Below are positions 37,215-47,005 of a stretch of 64,000 bases of DNA, piece by piece (within the stretch, counting starts at the first letter, position 1; the number at the start of each line of letters is the position of its first letter). The stretch covers positions 124,001 through 188,000 of the forward strand of contig NZ_QJQX01000083.1 in the NCBI RefSeq assembly GCF_013393185.1. The letters run 5' to 3'. This DNA is from Sphingobium lactosutens (GTDB lineage Bacteria > Pseudomonadota > Alphaproteobacteria > Sphingomonadales > Sphingomonadaceae). The notes under the pieces were generated by a model. It was not told the origin of the DNA. It saw only the letters and a list, made by a program, of their open reading frames with translations, and ran no database searches. The position numbers were made by a program, and so were the translations under genes.

Positions 37215-38740
37215 CAATGTTCATCCCTGTTCGAGGATATGGTGTCGAGATGCATCATGCGTTTCACATAAGGCGAGACGAGCAGCACCAGACCGCCCAC
37301 CACGATCGAGAACCAGCCGATTTGCGTATAGACGTCAAGTACTTGGGTGACATTGCCCGCTTCACCGCTGCCGGTGGTCCTGGCGATTAGGCCGGCGATG
37401 AAATTGCCCGCCGCCATGGCGAGGAACCAGGTGCCCATGACGAGCCCGACCATCGACGATACCGACAGCCGCGTCATGGCCGACAGGCCCACCGGCGAGA
37501 AGCAGAGTTCCGCCATGGTGTGGAACAGGTAGATGAGGAAGACGAAGAGGATGGGCGTCAGATTCTCGCCCGCCATCGCCGCGCCAGCGACCAGCACGAG
37601 AAAGCCTGCACCGCAAAGGATCAGGCCGATGCCGAACTTGGCCGGCGAGGACGGCTCCAGCCGGCGCTTGTCGAGGAAGGTCCAGAGCACAGCGAACAGC
37701 GGCGCGAACAGGATGATGAAGACCGAATTGACCGACTGGAATAGCGAGGCGGGGACGTCCCAGCCGAGGATGTTGCGGTCGACATTGCGGTCGGTGAAGA
37801 TGTTGAGCGACGATCCTGTCTGTTCGAACAGCCCCCAGAAGAGCGGGTTCAGCGCGATCAGGAAGAGCGCGGCGAACATGCGGTCGCGGTCGACCTTGCC
37901 CAGCGTGCCGAGCGTGCGCCAGAGGATGTAGATGACCGTCAGGGCCGAGAAGCCGAGCAGCGCATAGCCCAGCAGTTCGGCATAGCGGATCACCAGCCAG
38001 ATGGCGACGACGCCCAGCGCCGCGCCGAGATAGATGGTCCATTCCTGGGTCAGACCGGCGGCAGTAGTCTGGCGCAGTTGCTGCGGCGCGGGCGGTTCGC
38101 CCTTGCCGAGCAGCCATGGCTTCAGCCACACGAACATGACAAGGCCGAGCAGCATGCCCACGCCCGCCGCGCCGAAGCCCCAGCTCCAGCCCCACAATTC
38201 GCCTAGCAGGCCGCAGACGATCGGGCCGAGCATCCCGCCCATGTTGATGCCCATGTAGAAGATGGAGAAGGCCGGATCGCGGCGATGGTCGTCGCGGTCG
38301 TAGAGTTCGCCCACCAGCACGGAGATATTGGCCTTGAGGAAGCCGGTGCCGACGATGATCGAGGCGAGCGCCAGATAGAAGCCGTTGAGAAAGACGGGAT
38401 CCTGCCCCCCCGGCCCTTCGGTCACGGCGATCAGGAAATGGCCGATGGCGATGAACACGCCGCCGACCAGCACCGCCTTGCGCGGTCCCAGGAATCGGTC
38501 GGACAGATAGCCGCCGATGACCGGCGTGATGTAGACCAGCGAGGTATAGGCGCCGTAGAGAAGATAGGCCTTGTCCTCGCCGAAGAGGAAATGCTTGGTG
38601 AGATAGAAGATCAGGATGGCGCGCATCCCGTAATAGGAAAAACGCTCCCACATTTCCGCGAAGAAGAGCAGATAAAGCCCACGCGGATGGCCAAGCCAGG
38701 TCTTGCCTGACTCGGCAGTCGTCATGTCCGAAGTCGCCAT
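37214..38740 (-). CDS. POT family peptide:proton symporter
   Basis: The product has 508 residues with about 14 hydrophobic helices. The POT signature FFAEMWERFSYYGMRAIL carries the ExxERFxYYG motif for proton coupling. A second conserved segment, FYMGINMGGMLGP, is also seen. It imports di- and tripeptides across the inner membrane. It heads the operon with two amidohydrolases, which could process the imported peptides. Confidence 0.92.
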   Translation of the reverse strand: MATSDMTTAESGKTWLGHPRGLYLLFFAEMWERFSYYGMRAILIFYLTKHFLFGEDKAYLLYGAYTSLVYITPVIGGYLSDRFLGPRKAVLVGGVFIAIGHFLIAVTEGPGGQDPVFLNGFYLALASIIVGTGFLKANISVLVGELYDRDDHRRDPAFSIFYMGINMGGMLGPIVCGLLGELWGWSWGFGAAGVGMLLGLVMFVWLKPWLLGKGEPPAPQQLRQTTAAGLTQEWTIYLGAALGVVAIWLVIRYAELLGYALLGFSALTVIYILWRTLGTLGKVDRDRMFAALFLIALNPLFWGLFEQTGSSLNIFTDRNVDRNILGWDVPASLFQSVNSVFIILFAPLFAVLWTFLDKRRLEPSSPAKFGIGLILCGAGFLVLVAGAAMAGENLTPILFVFLIYLFHTMAELCFSPVGLSAMTRLSVSSMVGLVMGTWFLAMAAGNFIAGLIARTTGSGEAGNVTQVLDVYTQIGWFSIVVGGLVLLVSPYVKRMMHLDTISSNRDEH

Positions 38741-38882
38741 TCGGGACCCTTTGCATATTCTTGTGTCCGGCCCGCCATGGCGGCGGCCGCTTATGGCGTC
38801 AGCCTAGAGCCTATGGGTTCATCCTGTCAAAAGGGCGCTCCGCCCTTGCGTTAGAGCGAAGCGCGCGCCATCTGTCTGCGCG

Positions 38883-39461
38883 ATGTTCAACGACCTCTCC
38901 TCTCCGCTCGCCCTGCTTCAGACCCGCCGTTCCGGCAAGCCCCGCGATCTGGTTGCGCCCGGCCCCGACGGTGCGCAACTGCGGCAGATATTGGAGGTGG
39001 CGCTGCGCACTCCCGACCATGGCAAGCTGGCGCCGTGGCGGTTCGTGATCGTGCCGCTGGAAAAGCGCGCCGCGCTGGCGGAGCTGCTGGAAACGGCCTA
39101 TCGCACCGAAAAGCCCGACGCCGGACGGCTGGAGATCGAGGCGATGCACCAGTTCGCGCATCAGGCGCCGACCTTGGTGGTGGCGCTGTCCGCCCCGGTC
39201 GCGGGCAGCAAGATCCCGGCCTGGGAACAAGAGCTTTCGGCGGGCGCAGCGATCATGAACCTGCTGCACGCCACCCATGCACTGGGCTTTGCCGGCGGCT
39301 GGCTGACGGGATGGCCGACCTATAATGAGGATGTGCGCGGCGCCTTCGGGCGCGAAGGGGAAGCGATCGCCGGCTTCGTCTTCATCGGGACTCCGGGCAA
39401 GCCGCAGGAAGAGCGGCCGCGGCCAGATTATGACACCATTGTCTCCACATGGGACAGATAA
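38883..39461 (+). CDS. Nitroreductase family protein (YdjA-like)
   Basis: The product has 192 residues. The FMN-binding start is LLQTRRSGKPRD and the motif RTPDHGKLAPWRFVIV is near residue 42. The middle helix ELSAGAAIMNLLHATHALGF follows. YdjA-type nitroreductases use NAD(P)H to reduce nitro or similar groups; the physiological substrate is unknown. Short and single-domain. Confidence 0.9.
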   Translation: MFNDLSSPLALLQTRRSGKPRDLVAPGPDGAQLRQILEVALRTPDHGKLAPWRFVIVPLEKRAALAELLETAYRTEKPDAGRLEIEAMHQFAHQAPTLVVALSAPVAGSKIPAWEQELSAGAAIMNLLHATHALGFAGGWLTGWPTYNEDVRGAFGREGEAIAGFVFIGTPGKPQEERPRPDYDTIVSTWDR

Positions 39462-39531
39462 TTACACAAATATAACAAAAGCTGTAATGTCGTAGCTTGC
39501 CCCCGTCGCTGTATTATGGCACTGATGCACC

Positions 39532-39876
39532 ATGGCCGACGAATCCAAGCCCGTCTATCTCCGCCTGCGCGAGATCATTGCCGCCTCCATTCTGGATGGG
39601 GAATATCGTGATGGCGACGTGTTGCCATCTGTGCGCGCCTTCGCTGCCGCGCAAGGCGCCAATCCGCTGACGGTGGCCAAGGCCTATCAGAGTTTTCAGG
39701 ATGACGGGCTGGTCGTGGTGAAGCGCGGCGTCGGCATGTTCGTCGCCGACGGCGCGACCCGCCGCCTGCGCAGCGCCGAACGTGAGCGCTTTATGGAAAC
39801 GGTGTGGCCACCGGTCGCGGCCCAGATCAGGCGCCTGGGACTGCGGATCGATGAACTGGATCTGGCGAAGGTCTGA
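39532..39876 (+). CDS. GntR family regulator, YtrA type
   Basis: The product has 114 residues. The winged-helix domain contains LREIIAASILDGEYRDGDVLPSVRAFAAAQG and NPLTVAKAYQSFQDDGLVVVKRGVGMFV, followed by a short helix typical of the YtrA subfamily. Such regulators normally repress a neighbouring ABC transporter operon, but none is nearby here, so its targets are elsewhere. The upstream 70 bases are AT-rich and may hold its own operator. Confidence 0.9.
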   Translation: MADESKPVYLRLREIIAASILDGEYRDGDVLPSVRAFAAAQGANPLTVAKAYQSFQDDGLVVVKRGVGMFVADGATRRLRSAERERFMETVWPPVAAQIRRLGLRIDELDLAKV

Positions 39877-39900
39877 GGTCAATCCACCAAATACAAGGAC

Positions 39901-39973
39901 CCGTTCGCTTCGAGCGTGTCGAGAAGCGGTAAGGATGCGCTATCCGTTTCTCGACTTCGCTCGAAACGAACGG
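39901..39973. repeat. Palindromic intergenic repeat
   Basis: A 73-bp element has ends CCGTTCGCTTCGAGC and GCTCGAAACGAACGG. It lies between the convergent GntR and TPR genes and is nearly the same as the element at 16679 with a longer centre. Confidence 0.8.
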
Positions 39974-39978
39974 ATGTT

Positions 39979-42018
39979 TTACAATGCGGCCAATGCCTCA
40001 AGCGCTTCCTGACGTCCGGTAAATCCGGGCACTGCCGCCGCGCGGTTCAGCGCCAGTTTCGCCTCCCCTTTCCGTCCTGCCGCCGCGTAAGCCTGCCCCA
40101 GATGCATCTGGAGCGCGGGCGCGCCGGGGGCCAGCGCGACGGCCTTTTCCAGCAGGTCGATGGCGGCCGGTCCTTTCTCGCCGGTGCGCAGCAAGACCCA
40201 GCCGAGCATGTCGGCGGTCATAGGATTGCCCGGCATCAGCCGATAGCCATGGGTGGCGTAGGCGCGTGCGGCAGCGCCGTCACCGCTTTCCAGCGCCGCG
40301 CGGGCGAGGTCGGCCATCAGCACGGCGTCATTGCCGCCAATCCGCACGCGGACCGCGCCCAGCATCCGCAGCGCGCCGCGCCAGTCCTGCGCCTGCATGG
40401 CGATGCCCGCGGCAAGGCGCTGCGCCTCCACATCATTGGGGTTCTGCGTCAGGAACAGCCGGACGACCTGCGCGGCGCGGGCGGGATTGCCGGCTCGGCC
40501 CCATGCGGCGGCCAGACGCAGCGCGGCGTCGCGATCGAAGCGGATATTCGCGGCGGCTTCATAGGCGCGCGCGGCCTCCTGCGACTGACCGGCCGCCCCA
40601 AATGTGTCGCCGAGGATCAGCCAGGCGGCGGGCGCGCCGGGATTGGCGCGGCTGAGCAGGCGCGCGCGGGCGAGCGCGTCCACAGTGCGACCGGTGCTGA
40701 GCAGGGCGCGGATATAGGGAATATTGTCATTCGCTGTGGCGGGATTGGCGGGCGGTGGGCCGCTGGCCAGCGCGGCGTCGCGCGGGCTGGCGAAGGGATC
40801 GGCGGCAGCGCGCACCGGCCAGTCGGCTCTGGCCAGCATGTCGCCAGCCATGGCGCGATTGCCCCTCGCCTCCTGCGCGCGGGCGGCGAGCGTCAGCACA
40901 TAAGGATCGGCGTCGCGCTGGGCGACCATGGGGGCAAGCGTGGACGCGGCGGAGGCAAAGTCGCCGTTCAGATAATAGGCCCGGCCAAGCAGGGTGCGGG
41001 CAGTCCGGTTGTCAGGCTGGGCGGCGACCAGCGGGCCGAGCGCCTCGGTCGCCAGAACGGCATTTCCATCCTCCAGATGCAGCACGCCGCGCAGCAGCCG
41101 CGTCGCCGGTTCATGATCCAGCCGGCCATGGGTACGGTCCAGCAGGGCGCGGGCCAGATCGGCCCTACCCTCCCGCGCCGCCATCACCGCCTGCATCATC
41201 CATGCGCGCGGGTTGGACGGGTCGAGCGCGAGGATACGGCGCGAGAGGCTGAGCGCCTTGCTCGCCTGCCCCGCATCGGCGAGGGTCGCAGCATATTGCT
41301 CCAGCGCGGGCACGGAATCCGGGTTGGCCTCAAGCGCGCGATCGAACCAGGGCAAGGCGGCGGTCAGGCCATATTGGGCGCGGGTCAGTTCGCCGCGCAG
41401 GGCCAGCGCCTTCGCATTGGCGGGCGCGAGCGCCATGGCCCGGTCGGCTGCCTGGATCGCGCCGCCCTGATCGCCCGTCGCAAGGCGGAAACGGCCAAGG
41501 TCGATCCAATTTTCGGCGTCATCGGGCGCAAGCGTCAGGGCGCGCTCCAGCGCAAGACGCGCGCGGCCTGTATCGCCATGCGCCAGTGAAGCGCGCGCAA
41601 CCACGCGGGCCGCCGCGACGATCGACGCCTGCGGGATGTCCGGCGCCTGCGCTTCCCGCAACGCGCCGTCAAGGTCGCCCTGCAACAGCAGCGCCTGCGC
41701 CATCACGGCACGGCCTTGCGCGGCGGACCAGCCTAGCGAACGGGCGCGCTCCACCGCAGCCTGCGCACCGGCGCCATCACCCAGTTCAGCAAGCGCGCGG
41801 GCCTGCGCGGCATGGGCCTGCACCGATCGGCCATTGCCCAGAATCGCGTTCATCAGTTCGACCCGCGCACTGCGGGCGTCACCCGCGTCCAGCGCCGCAA
41901 GGCCACGGGCAAGCGCGGCACTGCCGTCGCGCTCATGCGCGCGCCATTGCCACAGGCCAGCACCGCCCAGCATCAGGGCGGCCGCCCCGGCAAGCAGGAA
42001 GAGACGGGACCGGCGCAT
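39979..42018 (-). CDS. TPR-repeat protein of the XrtA/PEP-CTERM locus (PrsT-like)
   Basis: The product has 679 residues. An N-terminal membrane anchor (LFLLAGAAALMLGGAGLW) is followed by many tetratricopeptide repeats, e.g. ARLALERALTLAPDDAENW and ALPWFDRALEANPDSVPAL. TPR arrays mediate protein contacts, here likely in the periplasm. Its position three bases after prsR matches the PrsT protein of PEP-CTERM systems, though it is shorter than the usual PrsT. Ala-rich throughout. Confidence 0.82.
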   Translation of the reverse strand: MRRSRLFLLAGAAALMLGGAGLWQWRAHERDGSAALARGLAALDAGDARSARVELMNAILGNGRSVQAHAAQARALAELGDGAGAQAAVERARSLGWSAAQGRAVMAQALLLQGDLDGALREAQAPDIPQASIVAAARVVARASLAHGDTGRARLALERALTLAPDDAENWIDLGRFRLATGDQGGAIQAADRAMALAPANAKALALRGELTRAQYGLTAALPWFDRALEANPDSVPALEQYAATLADAGQASKALSLSRRILALDPSNPRAWMMQAVMAAREGRADLARALLDRTHGRLDHEPATRLLRGVLHLEDGNAVLATEALGPLVAAQPDNRTARTLLGRAYYLNGDFASAASTLAPMVAQRDADPYVLTLAARAQEARGNRAMAGDMLARADWPVRAAADPFASPRDAALASGPPPANPATANDNIPYIRALLSTGRTVDALARARLLSRANPGAPAAWLILGDTFGAAGQSQEAARAYEAAANIRFDRDAALRLAAAWGRAGNPARAAQVVRLFLTQNPNDVEAQRLAAGIAMQAQDWRGALRMLGAVRVRIGGNDAVLMADLARAALESGDGAAARAYATHGYRLMPGNPMTADMLGWVLLRTGEKGPAAIDLLEKAVALAPGAPALQMHLGQAYAAAGRKGEAKLALNRAAAVPGFTGRQEALEALAAL

Positions 42019-42021
42019 CGA

Positions 42022-43386
42022 TCAGTTCTGGATCTGATATTGTTTGAGCAGATCGTATAGCGTCGGCCGGCTGATCCCCAATATCTTGGCCGCGCCGGAG
42101 ATATTGCCGTCGGTGCGGGCGATAGCGCGGCGGATGGCGCGGCGGTCTGCCATTTCGCGCGCCGCCTTCAGGTTTACGACATCGGCCCCTTCCAACCGGT
42201 CATCGTCCAGATCAAGGTCGGCGGCGGTGATGAGCTTGCCGTCGGCCATGATGATGGCCCGCTTCATGCGATTTTCCAGTTCGCGGACATTGCCGGGCCA
42301 GGGCCAGGCATCGAGCGCGGCGAGCGCATCGGGGGCCAGCCCCTTGACCTGCGGGTTCATGTCGCGGGCGAAGCGGGTGAGGAAATGGCGCGCCAGCAGC
42401 GCCGGGTCGCCGGATCGGTCCTTGAGCGCCGGAATGCGCACGACGATTTCGGCGAGGCGGTAATAGAGATCCTCACGGAAGGTACCCGCCGCGATCATCT
42501 CCTCCAGATTCTGGTGGGTGGCGCAGACGATGCGGGTGTCGACGGCGATCGGCTGACGCCCGCCGATCCGCTCGATCACCCGTTCCTGCAGGAAGCGGAG
42601 CAGCTTCACCTGAAGTGGCAGCGGAATATCGCCGACTTCGTCCAGGAAGAGCGTGCCGCCCTGCGCCTGTTCGATCTTGCCGGGCGTGGTCTTGATCGCG
42701 CCGGTGAAGGCACCCTTTTCATGCCCGAACAGTTCTGATTCCAGCAAGGTTTCGGGAATGGCGGCGCAGTTGATCGCGACGAAAGCCTGTGTGCGGCGGG
42801 GGCTGGCATCGTGCAGCCCCTGCGCCAGCAATTCCTTGCCGGTGCCGCTCGCGCCCAGCAGCAGGACCGAGACATCGGCGTTGGCGACCCGCTCGATCGT
42901 GCGGGCGACCTTCATCATTTCCGGCGCGCCGGTGATGAGGCGGCCCAGTACCCGGCCATCCTCCGGCGCGACTTCGGCGAGACGGGCATTTTCCCGCTCC
43001 AGCGCATGGACGTGGAAGGCACGGCGAACGATGAGACCGAGTTCGTCGATATCGACCGGCTTCTGGTAAAAGTCGTAAGCGCCGCCCGCGATCGCATCCA
43101 GCGCGCTTTCGCGCGCGCCATGGCCGGACGCGACGATCACCTTGGTATCTGGCTTGATCTTGAGCATGTCGGCCAGCGTGGCGAAACCCTCGCTGGTGCC
43201 ATCGGGATCGGGCGGCAGGCCGAGGTCCAGTGTCACCACGTCGGGGGTTTCCGACCGCAGCATCTCGATCGCTTCCTGCCGGTCGCCGGCGATGAAGAGC
43301 TGATAATCCTCATAGGCCCAGCGCAATTGCCGCTGAAGACCCGGATCATCCTCCACGATCAGCAATTTGGGGCGGGTGTCGCTCAT
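42022..43386 (-). CDS. prsR: PEP-CTERM-box response regulator PrsR (sigma54 activator)
   Basis: The product has 454 residues. The receiver domain has the phospho-acceptor Asp54 (VVTLDLGLPP) and Lys109. The AAA+ domain has Walker A GASGTGKE at 178-185 and the sigma54 loop GAFTGA. The C-terminal Fis-type helix-turn-helix is GNISGAAKILGISRPTLYDLL. It should activate sigma54 promoters of PEP-CTERM and exopolysaccharide genes when phosphorylated by PrsK. Its start overlaps the prsK stop (TGATG). Confidence 0.9.
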   Translation of the reverse strand: MSDTRPKLLIVEDDPGLQRQLRWAYEDYQLFIAGDRQEAIEMLRSETPDVVTLDLGLPPDPDGTSEGFATLADMLKIKPDTKVIVASGHGARESALDAIAGGAYDFYQKPVDIDELGLIVRRAFHVHALERENARLAEVAPEDGRVLGRLITGAPEMMKVARTIERVANADVSVLLLGASGTGKELLAQGLHDASPRRTQAFVAINCAAIPETLLESELFGHEKGAFTGAIKTTPGKIEQAQGGTLFLDEVGDIPLPLQVKLLRFLQERVIERIGGRQPIAVDTRIVCATHQNLEEMIAAGTFREDLYYRLAEIVVRIPALKDRSGDPALLARHFLTRFARDMNPQVKGLAPDALAALDAWPWPGNVRELENRMKRAIIMADGKLITAADLDLDDDRLEGADVVNLKAAREMADRRAIRRAIARTDGNISGAAKILGISRPTLYDLLKQYQIQN

Positions 43387-45440
43387 CAGGCGGCCTTCTC
43401 TGTATCTATACGGGGCGCCAGCGGCAGGCGCAGGGTGAAACGACTGCCAAGCCCAGGCTGGCTTTCGACCTCGATCCGTCCGCCCATCGCTTCAGCCAGG
43501 CTGCGCGCCTCGAACGCGCCGAGACCGAAGCCCCCCGCCTTGCTGGAGGAGAAAGGCTTGAACAGGTCGCGGCGGACATATTCGGCGCTCATGCCGGTGC
43601 CCTTGTCGATGATCTCGACAATGGCGGCGCGGTCGTCGGTGGACAGGCGCAGTTCGACCGGGCTGTCGGGGGGGCTGGCGTCGATGGCATTCTGCATCAG
43701 GTGAGTCACGATCTGCTCGACGCGCGCCGGATCGGCAACCGCCATCGGCGCTGCGCCGGTGACATGGACGGGATGCTGGCGCACGCGGGTCCGGGCAACC
43801 TGATCGAGCAGGTCGCGCAGCACCATCGGGCGCGGCTCTTCCCGCCGGCCCTTGTTATGCTGGGACAGGCGGGCGAGCATGTCGTTCATCTTGCCGACCG
43901 ATTCCCGGAGCGTCAGCACCATGTCGGCGCGAAATTCGGGATTGTCTGCATGACGCTCTGCATTGCGCGACAAGAGAGAGAGCTGGCTCACCAAATTCTT
44001 GATGTCGTGGGCAATGAAGGCGAAGCGGCGATTGAACTCGTCGAAGCGCTGCGCATCGTCCAGCGCCTGCTGGCCCTGCGCCTCGCTGATATAGGTCGCG
44101 GCCTGCCGCCCCGCGGCGCGCAGCATGTCGAAATCCTCCCAGTCGAGCCGCCGGTCGATCGGCGGGCGGGCGAGCAGGATCGCGCCGATCAGGCGGCGAT
44201 AATGGATCAGCGGGGCGAGCGCCCAGGCCCGGCCGTCCTGCGTCACCCAATCGGGCAAGGCGGGGGCATGGTTGGCGAGGTCGAGCACCCAGCCGCTCTC
44301 CTCCAGCCGGGCGACCAGATCGGGCGAGAGCGTCGCCGCCTCGGGCAAATCGCCGGTCCAGTTCCAGTGCGTCTCGAACGCCAGACCGCCCTGTTCGTTG
44401 CGCAGCAGCAGCATGGCGGCGGGAGAATCGGTGATGTCGGCCACCGCCTTCGCGACGCGCTGGCTGAGCGGCGCGGGGTCCTCGCCAGGACGCGCGATGG
44501 TTTCGCCAAAGCGCATCCATTCGGTGCGATAATCATAGCGATGCTGGAAGAAATGCTTGGCGACCTGCACTTTCCAGAGCGCGCGCATCTGCGGCGAAGG
44601 CAGCAGGACAAGCGCGGTGACGGCAGTAAAGAAGACCGCGCCGATCTCCACCAGCCGGGCATAGGGGCCGGCGATCAACTCGATCAGCACCGCCGCCGCC
44701 GTGATGACGACGACATAGAGCGCGACGGCGAAGATGGAGAGCGACTGGACGGTCAGCGTGCGCGACAGCTGCAACCGCCCGGCCATGTCCTTGCGCATGC
44801 CGACGGCGATGACCGGCGCCAGCAGGGCCATGAGCAGACCCCGCAGCGCATAAAGCTCGCTCACCTGGTCAGGCGCGAAATAGCGGATGGCATAGAGGTT
44901 GAGATCATAGGTCCACATCGCCGCCAGTGCGCCGAACAGCAGGGCCACCCTGCCCCGCTCGCGCGAGGGCCAGGCGGTGTAAAGCTGGTGAACCAGCAGC
45001 AGGCTGCCGATCGCGGTCATCATCCGCAGGATCAGCGAGCCGGTGACAAGCGCATGATGGAGATCGCTGTCGACCGGCAATTGCCGCCAGGTCAGGTCGG
45101 TGAAGGTCTGGAGCAGAAGAAGTCCCGCCACCGCAGCATAGACCGCCGCGACCGCGCCGATCGGTCCGGTGCGGCCGACCGGGCCGCGCCGCAGCATGAC
45201 GAACATGGCAAGTAGCCAGGCGGCGTTGCGGATGCTCTCGCCCACGCCCGACAGCGGCTTCGACACACCGCCGAAGGAGACATAGAGCGCCCAGCAGGAG
45301 GTGAGCAGCAGCGCGCCGGCCAGCATGCGCAGTTCGATCGCCTCTTCGCGCCGGCGCAACAGGAAGATGCCGAGCGCCGCGAACAACACGGCCGCGAGCG
45401 CATGGCCCCAATCGCCTATGAATTGCAGGAGGACACCCAC
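43386..45440 (-). CDS. prsK: XrtA/PEP-CTERM system histidine kinase PrsK
   Basis: The product has 684 residues. About eight membrane segments lie in the first 290 residues, then a GAF-like domain (about 310-440), a histidine box (FAFIAHDIKNLVSQL), and an ATPase domain with LMQNAIDASP (N box), DKGTGMS (G1) and GGFGLG (G2). This is the PrsK kinase architecture. GTG start. It probably phosphorylates PrsR. It follows the sugar transferase by ten bases in an apparent four-gene operon. Confidence 0.9.
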   Translation of the reverse strand: MGVLLQFIGDWGHALAAVLFAALGIFLLRRREEAIELRMLAGALLLTSCWALYVSFGGVSKPLSGVGESIRNAAWLLAMFVMLRRGPVGRTGPIGAVAAVYAAVAGLLLLQTFTDLTWRQLPVDSDLHHALVTGSLILRMMTAIGSLLLVHQLYTAWPSRERGRVALLFGALAAMWTYDLNLYAIRYFAPDQVSELYALRGLLMALLAPVIAVGMRKDMAGRLQLSRTLTVQSLSIFAVALYVVVITAAAVLIELIAGPYARLVEIGAVFFTAVTALVLLPSPQMRALWKVQVAKHFFQHRYDYRTEWMRFGETIARPGEDPAPLSQRVAKAVADITDSPAAMLLLRNEQGGLAFETHWNWTGDLPEAATLSPDLVARLEESGWVLDLANHAPALPDWVTQDGRAWALAPLIHYRRLIGAILLARPPIDRRLDWEDFDMLRAAGRQAATYISEAQGQQALDDAQRFDEFNRRFAFIAHDIKNLVSQLSLLSRNAERHADNPEFRADMVLTLRESVGKMNDMLARLSQHNKGRREEPRPMVLRDLLDQVARTRVRQHPVHVTGAAPMAVADPARVEQIVTHLMQNAIDASPPDSPVELRLSTDDRAAIVEIIDKGTGMSAEYVRRDLFKPFSSSKAGGFGLGAFEARSLAEAMGGRIEVESQPGLGSRFTLRLPLAPRIDTEKAA

Positions 45441-45450
45441 GCCCCGCTCC

Positions 45451-46839
45451 TCAGCGCGCGCCGTCGGGCCAGAGGATGACCCGCACGGTCTGGAGGAGGA
45501 TCAGCAGATCGAGGAAAGGCGTATAGTTCTTCGCGTAATAGAGATCATATTCCAGCTTGTGCCGGGCATCCTCGATCGACGCGCCATAGGGATAGTTGAT
45601 CTGCGCCCAGCCGGTGATGCCGGGCTTCACCATATGGCGTTCGGCATAATAACGCAGATGCTGCTCCAGATCCTCGACGAACTGGCGGCGTTCGGGGCGC
45701 GGTCCGACGAAGCTCATCTCGCCCTTCAGCACCGTCCAAGTCTGCGGCAGTTCATCAATGCGCAGCTTGCGCAGCCAATAGCCCAGACGCGTGATGCGCG
45801 GATCGTCCTTTTCCGCCCAGACCGCTTGCCCGGCGACTTCGGCATCCTGCCGCATGGTCCGCAACTTCACGATCCAGAATTCCTGGCCGTAGAGGCCGAC
45901 GCGTTGCTGGCGGTAGAAGGCGCCACCTTTGCTGTCGAGCTTCACCAGGATGGCGGCGAGCAGGATGATCGGCCCCGTCAGGGCGAGCAGGATCAGGCTG
46001 GCGATGATGTCGAACAGCCGCTTGGCGATGCTGGACAGGCGCCGACCGGCGGAAAATCCGTCGGAGAAGATCAGCCAGCTGGGATTGACGCTGGCGAGGT
46101 CGACGCGGCCCGTCTCCCGCTCCAGGAAACTGGACAGATCGTTTACATGGACGCCGGTCGTCTTGATGCGCAGCAGGTCGGACATGGGGATGGCGTTGCG
46201 CCGCTCCTCCAGGGCGAGCACCACTTCGCTGGCGTTCAGACGGACGACGAAGTCCGAAAGATTGTAGACGGCGTTGCGGTTGATCGCTTCCTCGACCACC
46301 TGCGCACCATCGTTCATCGCGATATAGCCGACAACGAGGAAGCCCGAACCGCGCTTGCGTTCAAGCTCACGGATACGGTCGGCGCGGCTGCCTGCGCCCA
46401 GCACCACCAGGCGGCGCTTGAAGGCCTCGCCGCCCAGCATGGAGCCGAGCAGCAGACGAATGAGCAGCAACAGCGAAACCGACAAGCCCATGGCGTAAAG
46501 CGAGTTGGACCGCCAAAGCGTCATGCCGGGCAGCAGAAAATAAAGGACCGACAGGAAGATCACGCCCAGCGACACGGCGACCAGCAGCCGCGCGACGGCG
46601 AAACGGATCGACTGGAGGGATTCGGGGCCATAGACGCCCACGGCGATCATCGCGGTCTGAATCGCGATGGCGAAGCTGAACAGCGGCCCGGTACGGGTGA
46701 CGACATGTTCGACCGCCATGCCGATCTGGTGTGCGCGCAGGATCCAGCCCGCTTCCGCCGCAGCAATCAGCAGCATGAAATCGAGCAGCCCCAGCAGCAA
46801 CACCGCGTGCGGCACATAATGTTTGAACAGCCTGATCAT
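45451..46839 (-). CDS. XrtA/PEP-CTERM-associated polyprenyl sugar transferase
   Basis: The product has 462 residues. Four N-terminal membrane helices and a CoA-binding-like domain are followed by the bacterial sugar transferase domain: KRLFDIIASLILLALTG, WIVKLRTMRQDAE, DELPQTWTVLKGEMSFVGPRPE and KPGITGWAQI. It attaches the first sugar-1-phosphate to undecaprenyl phosphate, starting exopolysaccharide synthesis. I chose the ATG at 46839 over an unlikely extension. It heads the prsK-prsR-TPR operon. Confidence 0.92.
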   Translation of the reverse strand: MIRLFKHYVPHAVLLLGLLDFMLLIAAAEAGWILRAHQIGMAVEHVVTRTGPLFSFAIAIQTAMIAVGVYGPESLQSIRFAVARLLVAVSLGVIFLSVLYFLLPGMTLWRSNSLYAMGLSVSLLLLIRLLLGSMLGGEAFKRRLVVLGAGSRADRIRELERKRGSGFLVVGYIAMNDGAQVVEEAINRNAVYNLSDFVVRLNASEVVLALEERRNAIPMSDLLRIKTTGVHVNDLSSFLERETGRVDLASVNPSWLIFSDGFSAGRRLSSIAKRLFDIIASLILLALTGPIILLAAILVKLDSKGGAFYRQQRVGLYGQEFWIVKLRTMRQDAEVAGQAVWAEKDDPRITRLGYWLRKLRIDELPQTWTVLKGEMSFVGPRPERRQFVEDLEQHLRYYAERHMVKPGITGWAQINYPYGASIEDARHKLEYDLYYAKNYTPFLDLLILLQTVRVILWPDGAR

Positions 46840-46869
46840 TCGTCGCGCTTTTTTCCCGCTGCCGTCCGA

Positions 46870-46918
46870 CCGCAAATTTACGGTAGTGCCGGACAGCGCC
46901 TTACAAGGGACTGTAAGG
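46870..46918 (-). promoter_or_regulatory. Dyads upstream of the sugar transferase gene
   Basis: CCTTACA 46899-46905 and TGTAAGG 46912-46918 form a 7-bp inverted repeat. Next to it is an imperfect 16-bp palindrome centred on AAATTT (about 46870-46885). They are candidate operators for the operon. No sigma54 -24/-12 site was found here. Confidence 0.35.
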
Positions 46919-47005
46919 AAATCCGACGCGAGGCATCCTGTCGGAAAATGACGAAGAAATTCTGAATCGCACATCAAGCCCATTGAAAAGGGCGCGATTC
47001 ACCGA

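Noticed and set aside
46840-47005. Sigma54 promoter for the PEP-CTERM-associated operon
   Set aside because: I looked for TGGCAC-N5-TTGC; the best match has the wrong spacing.
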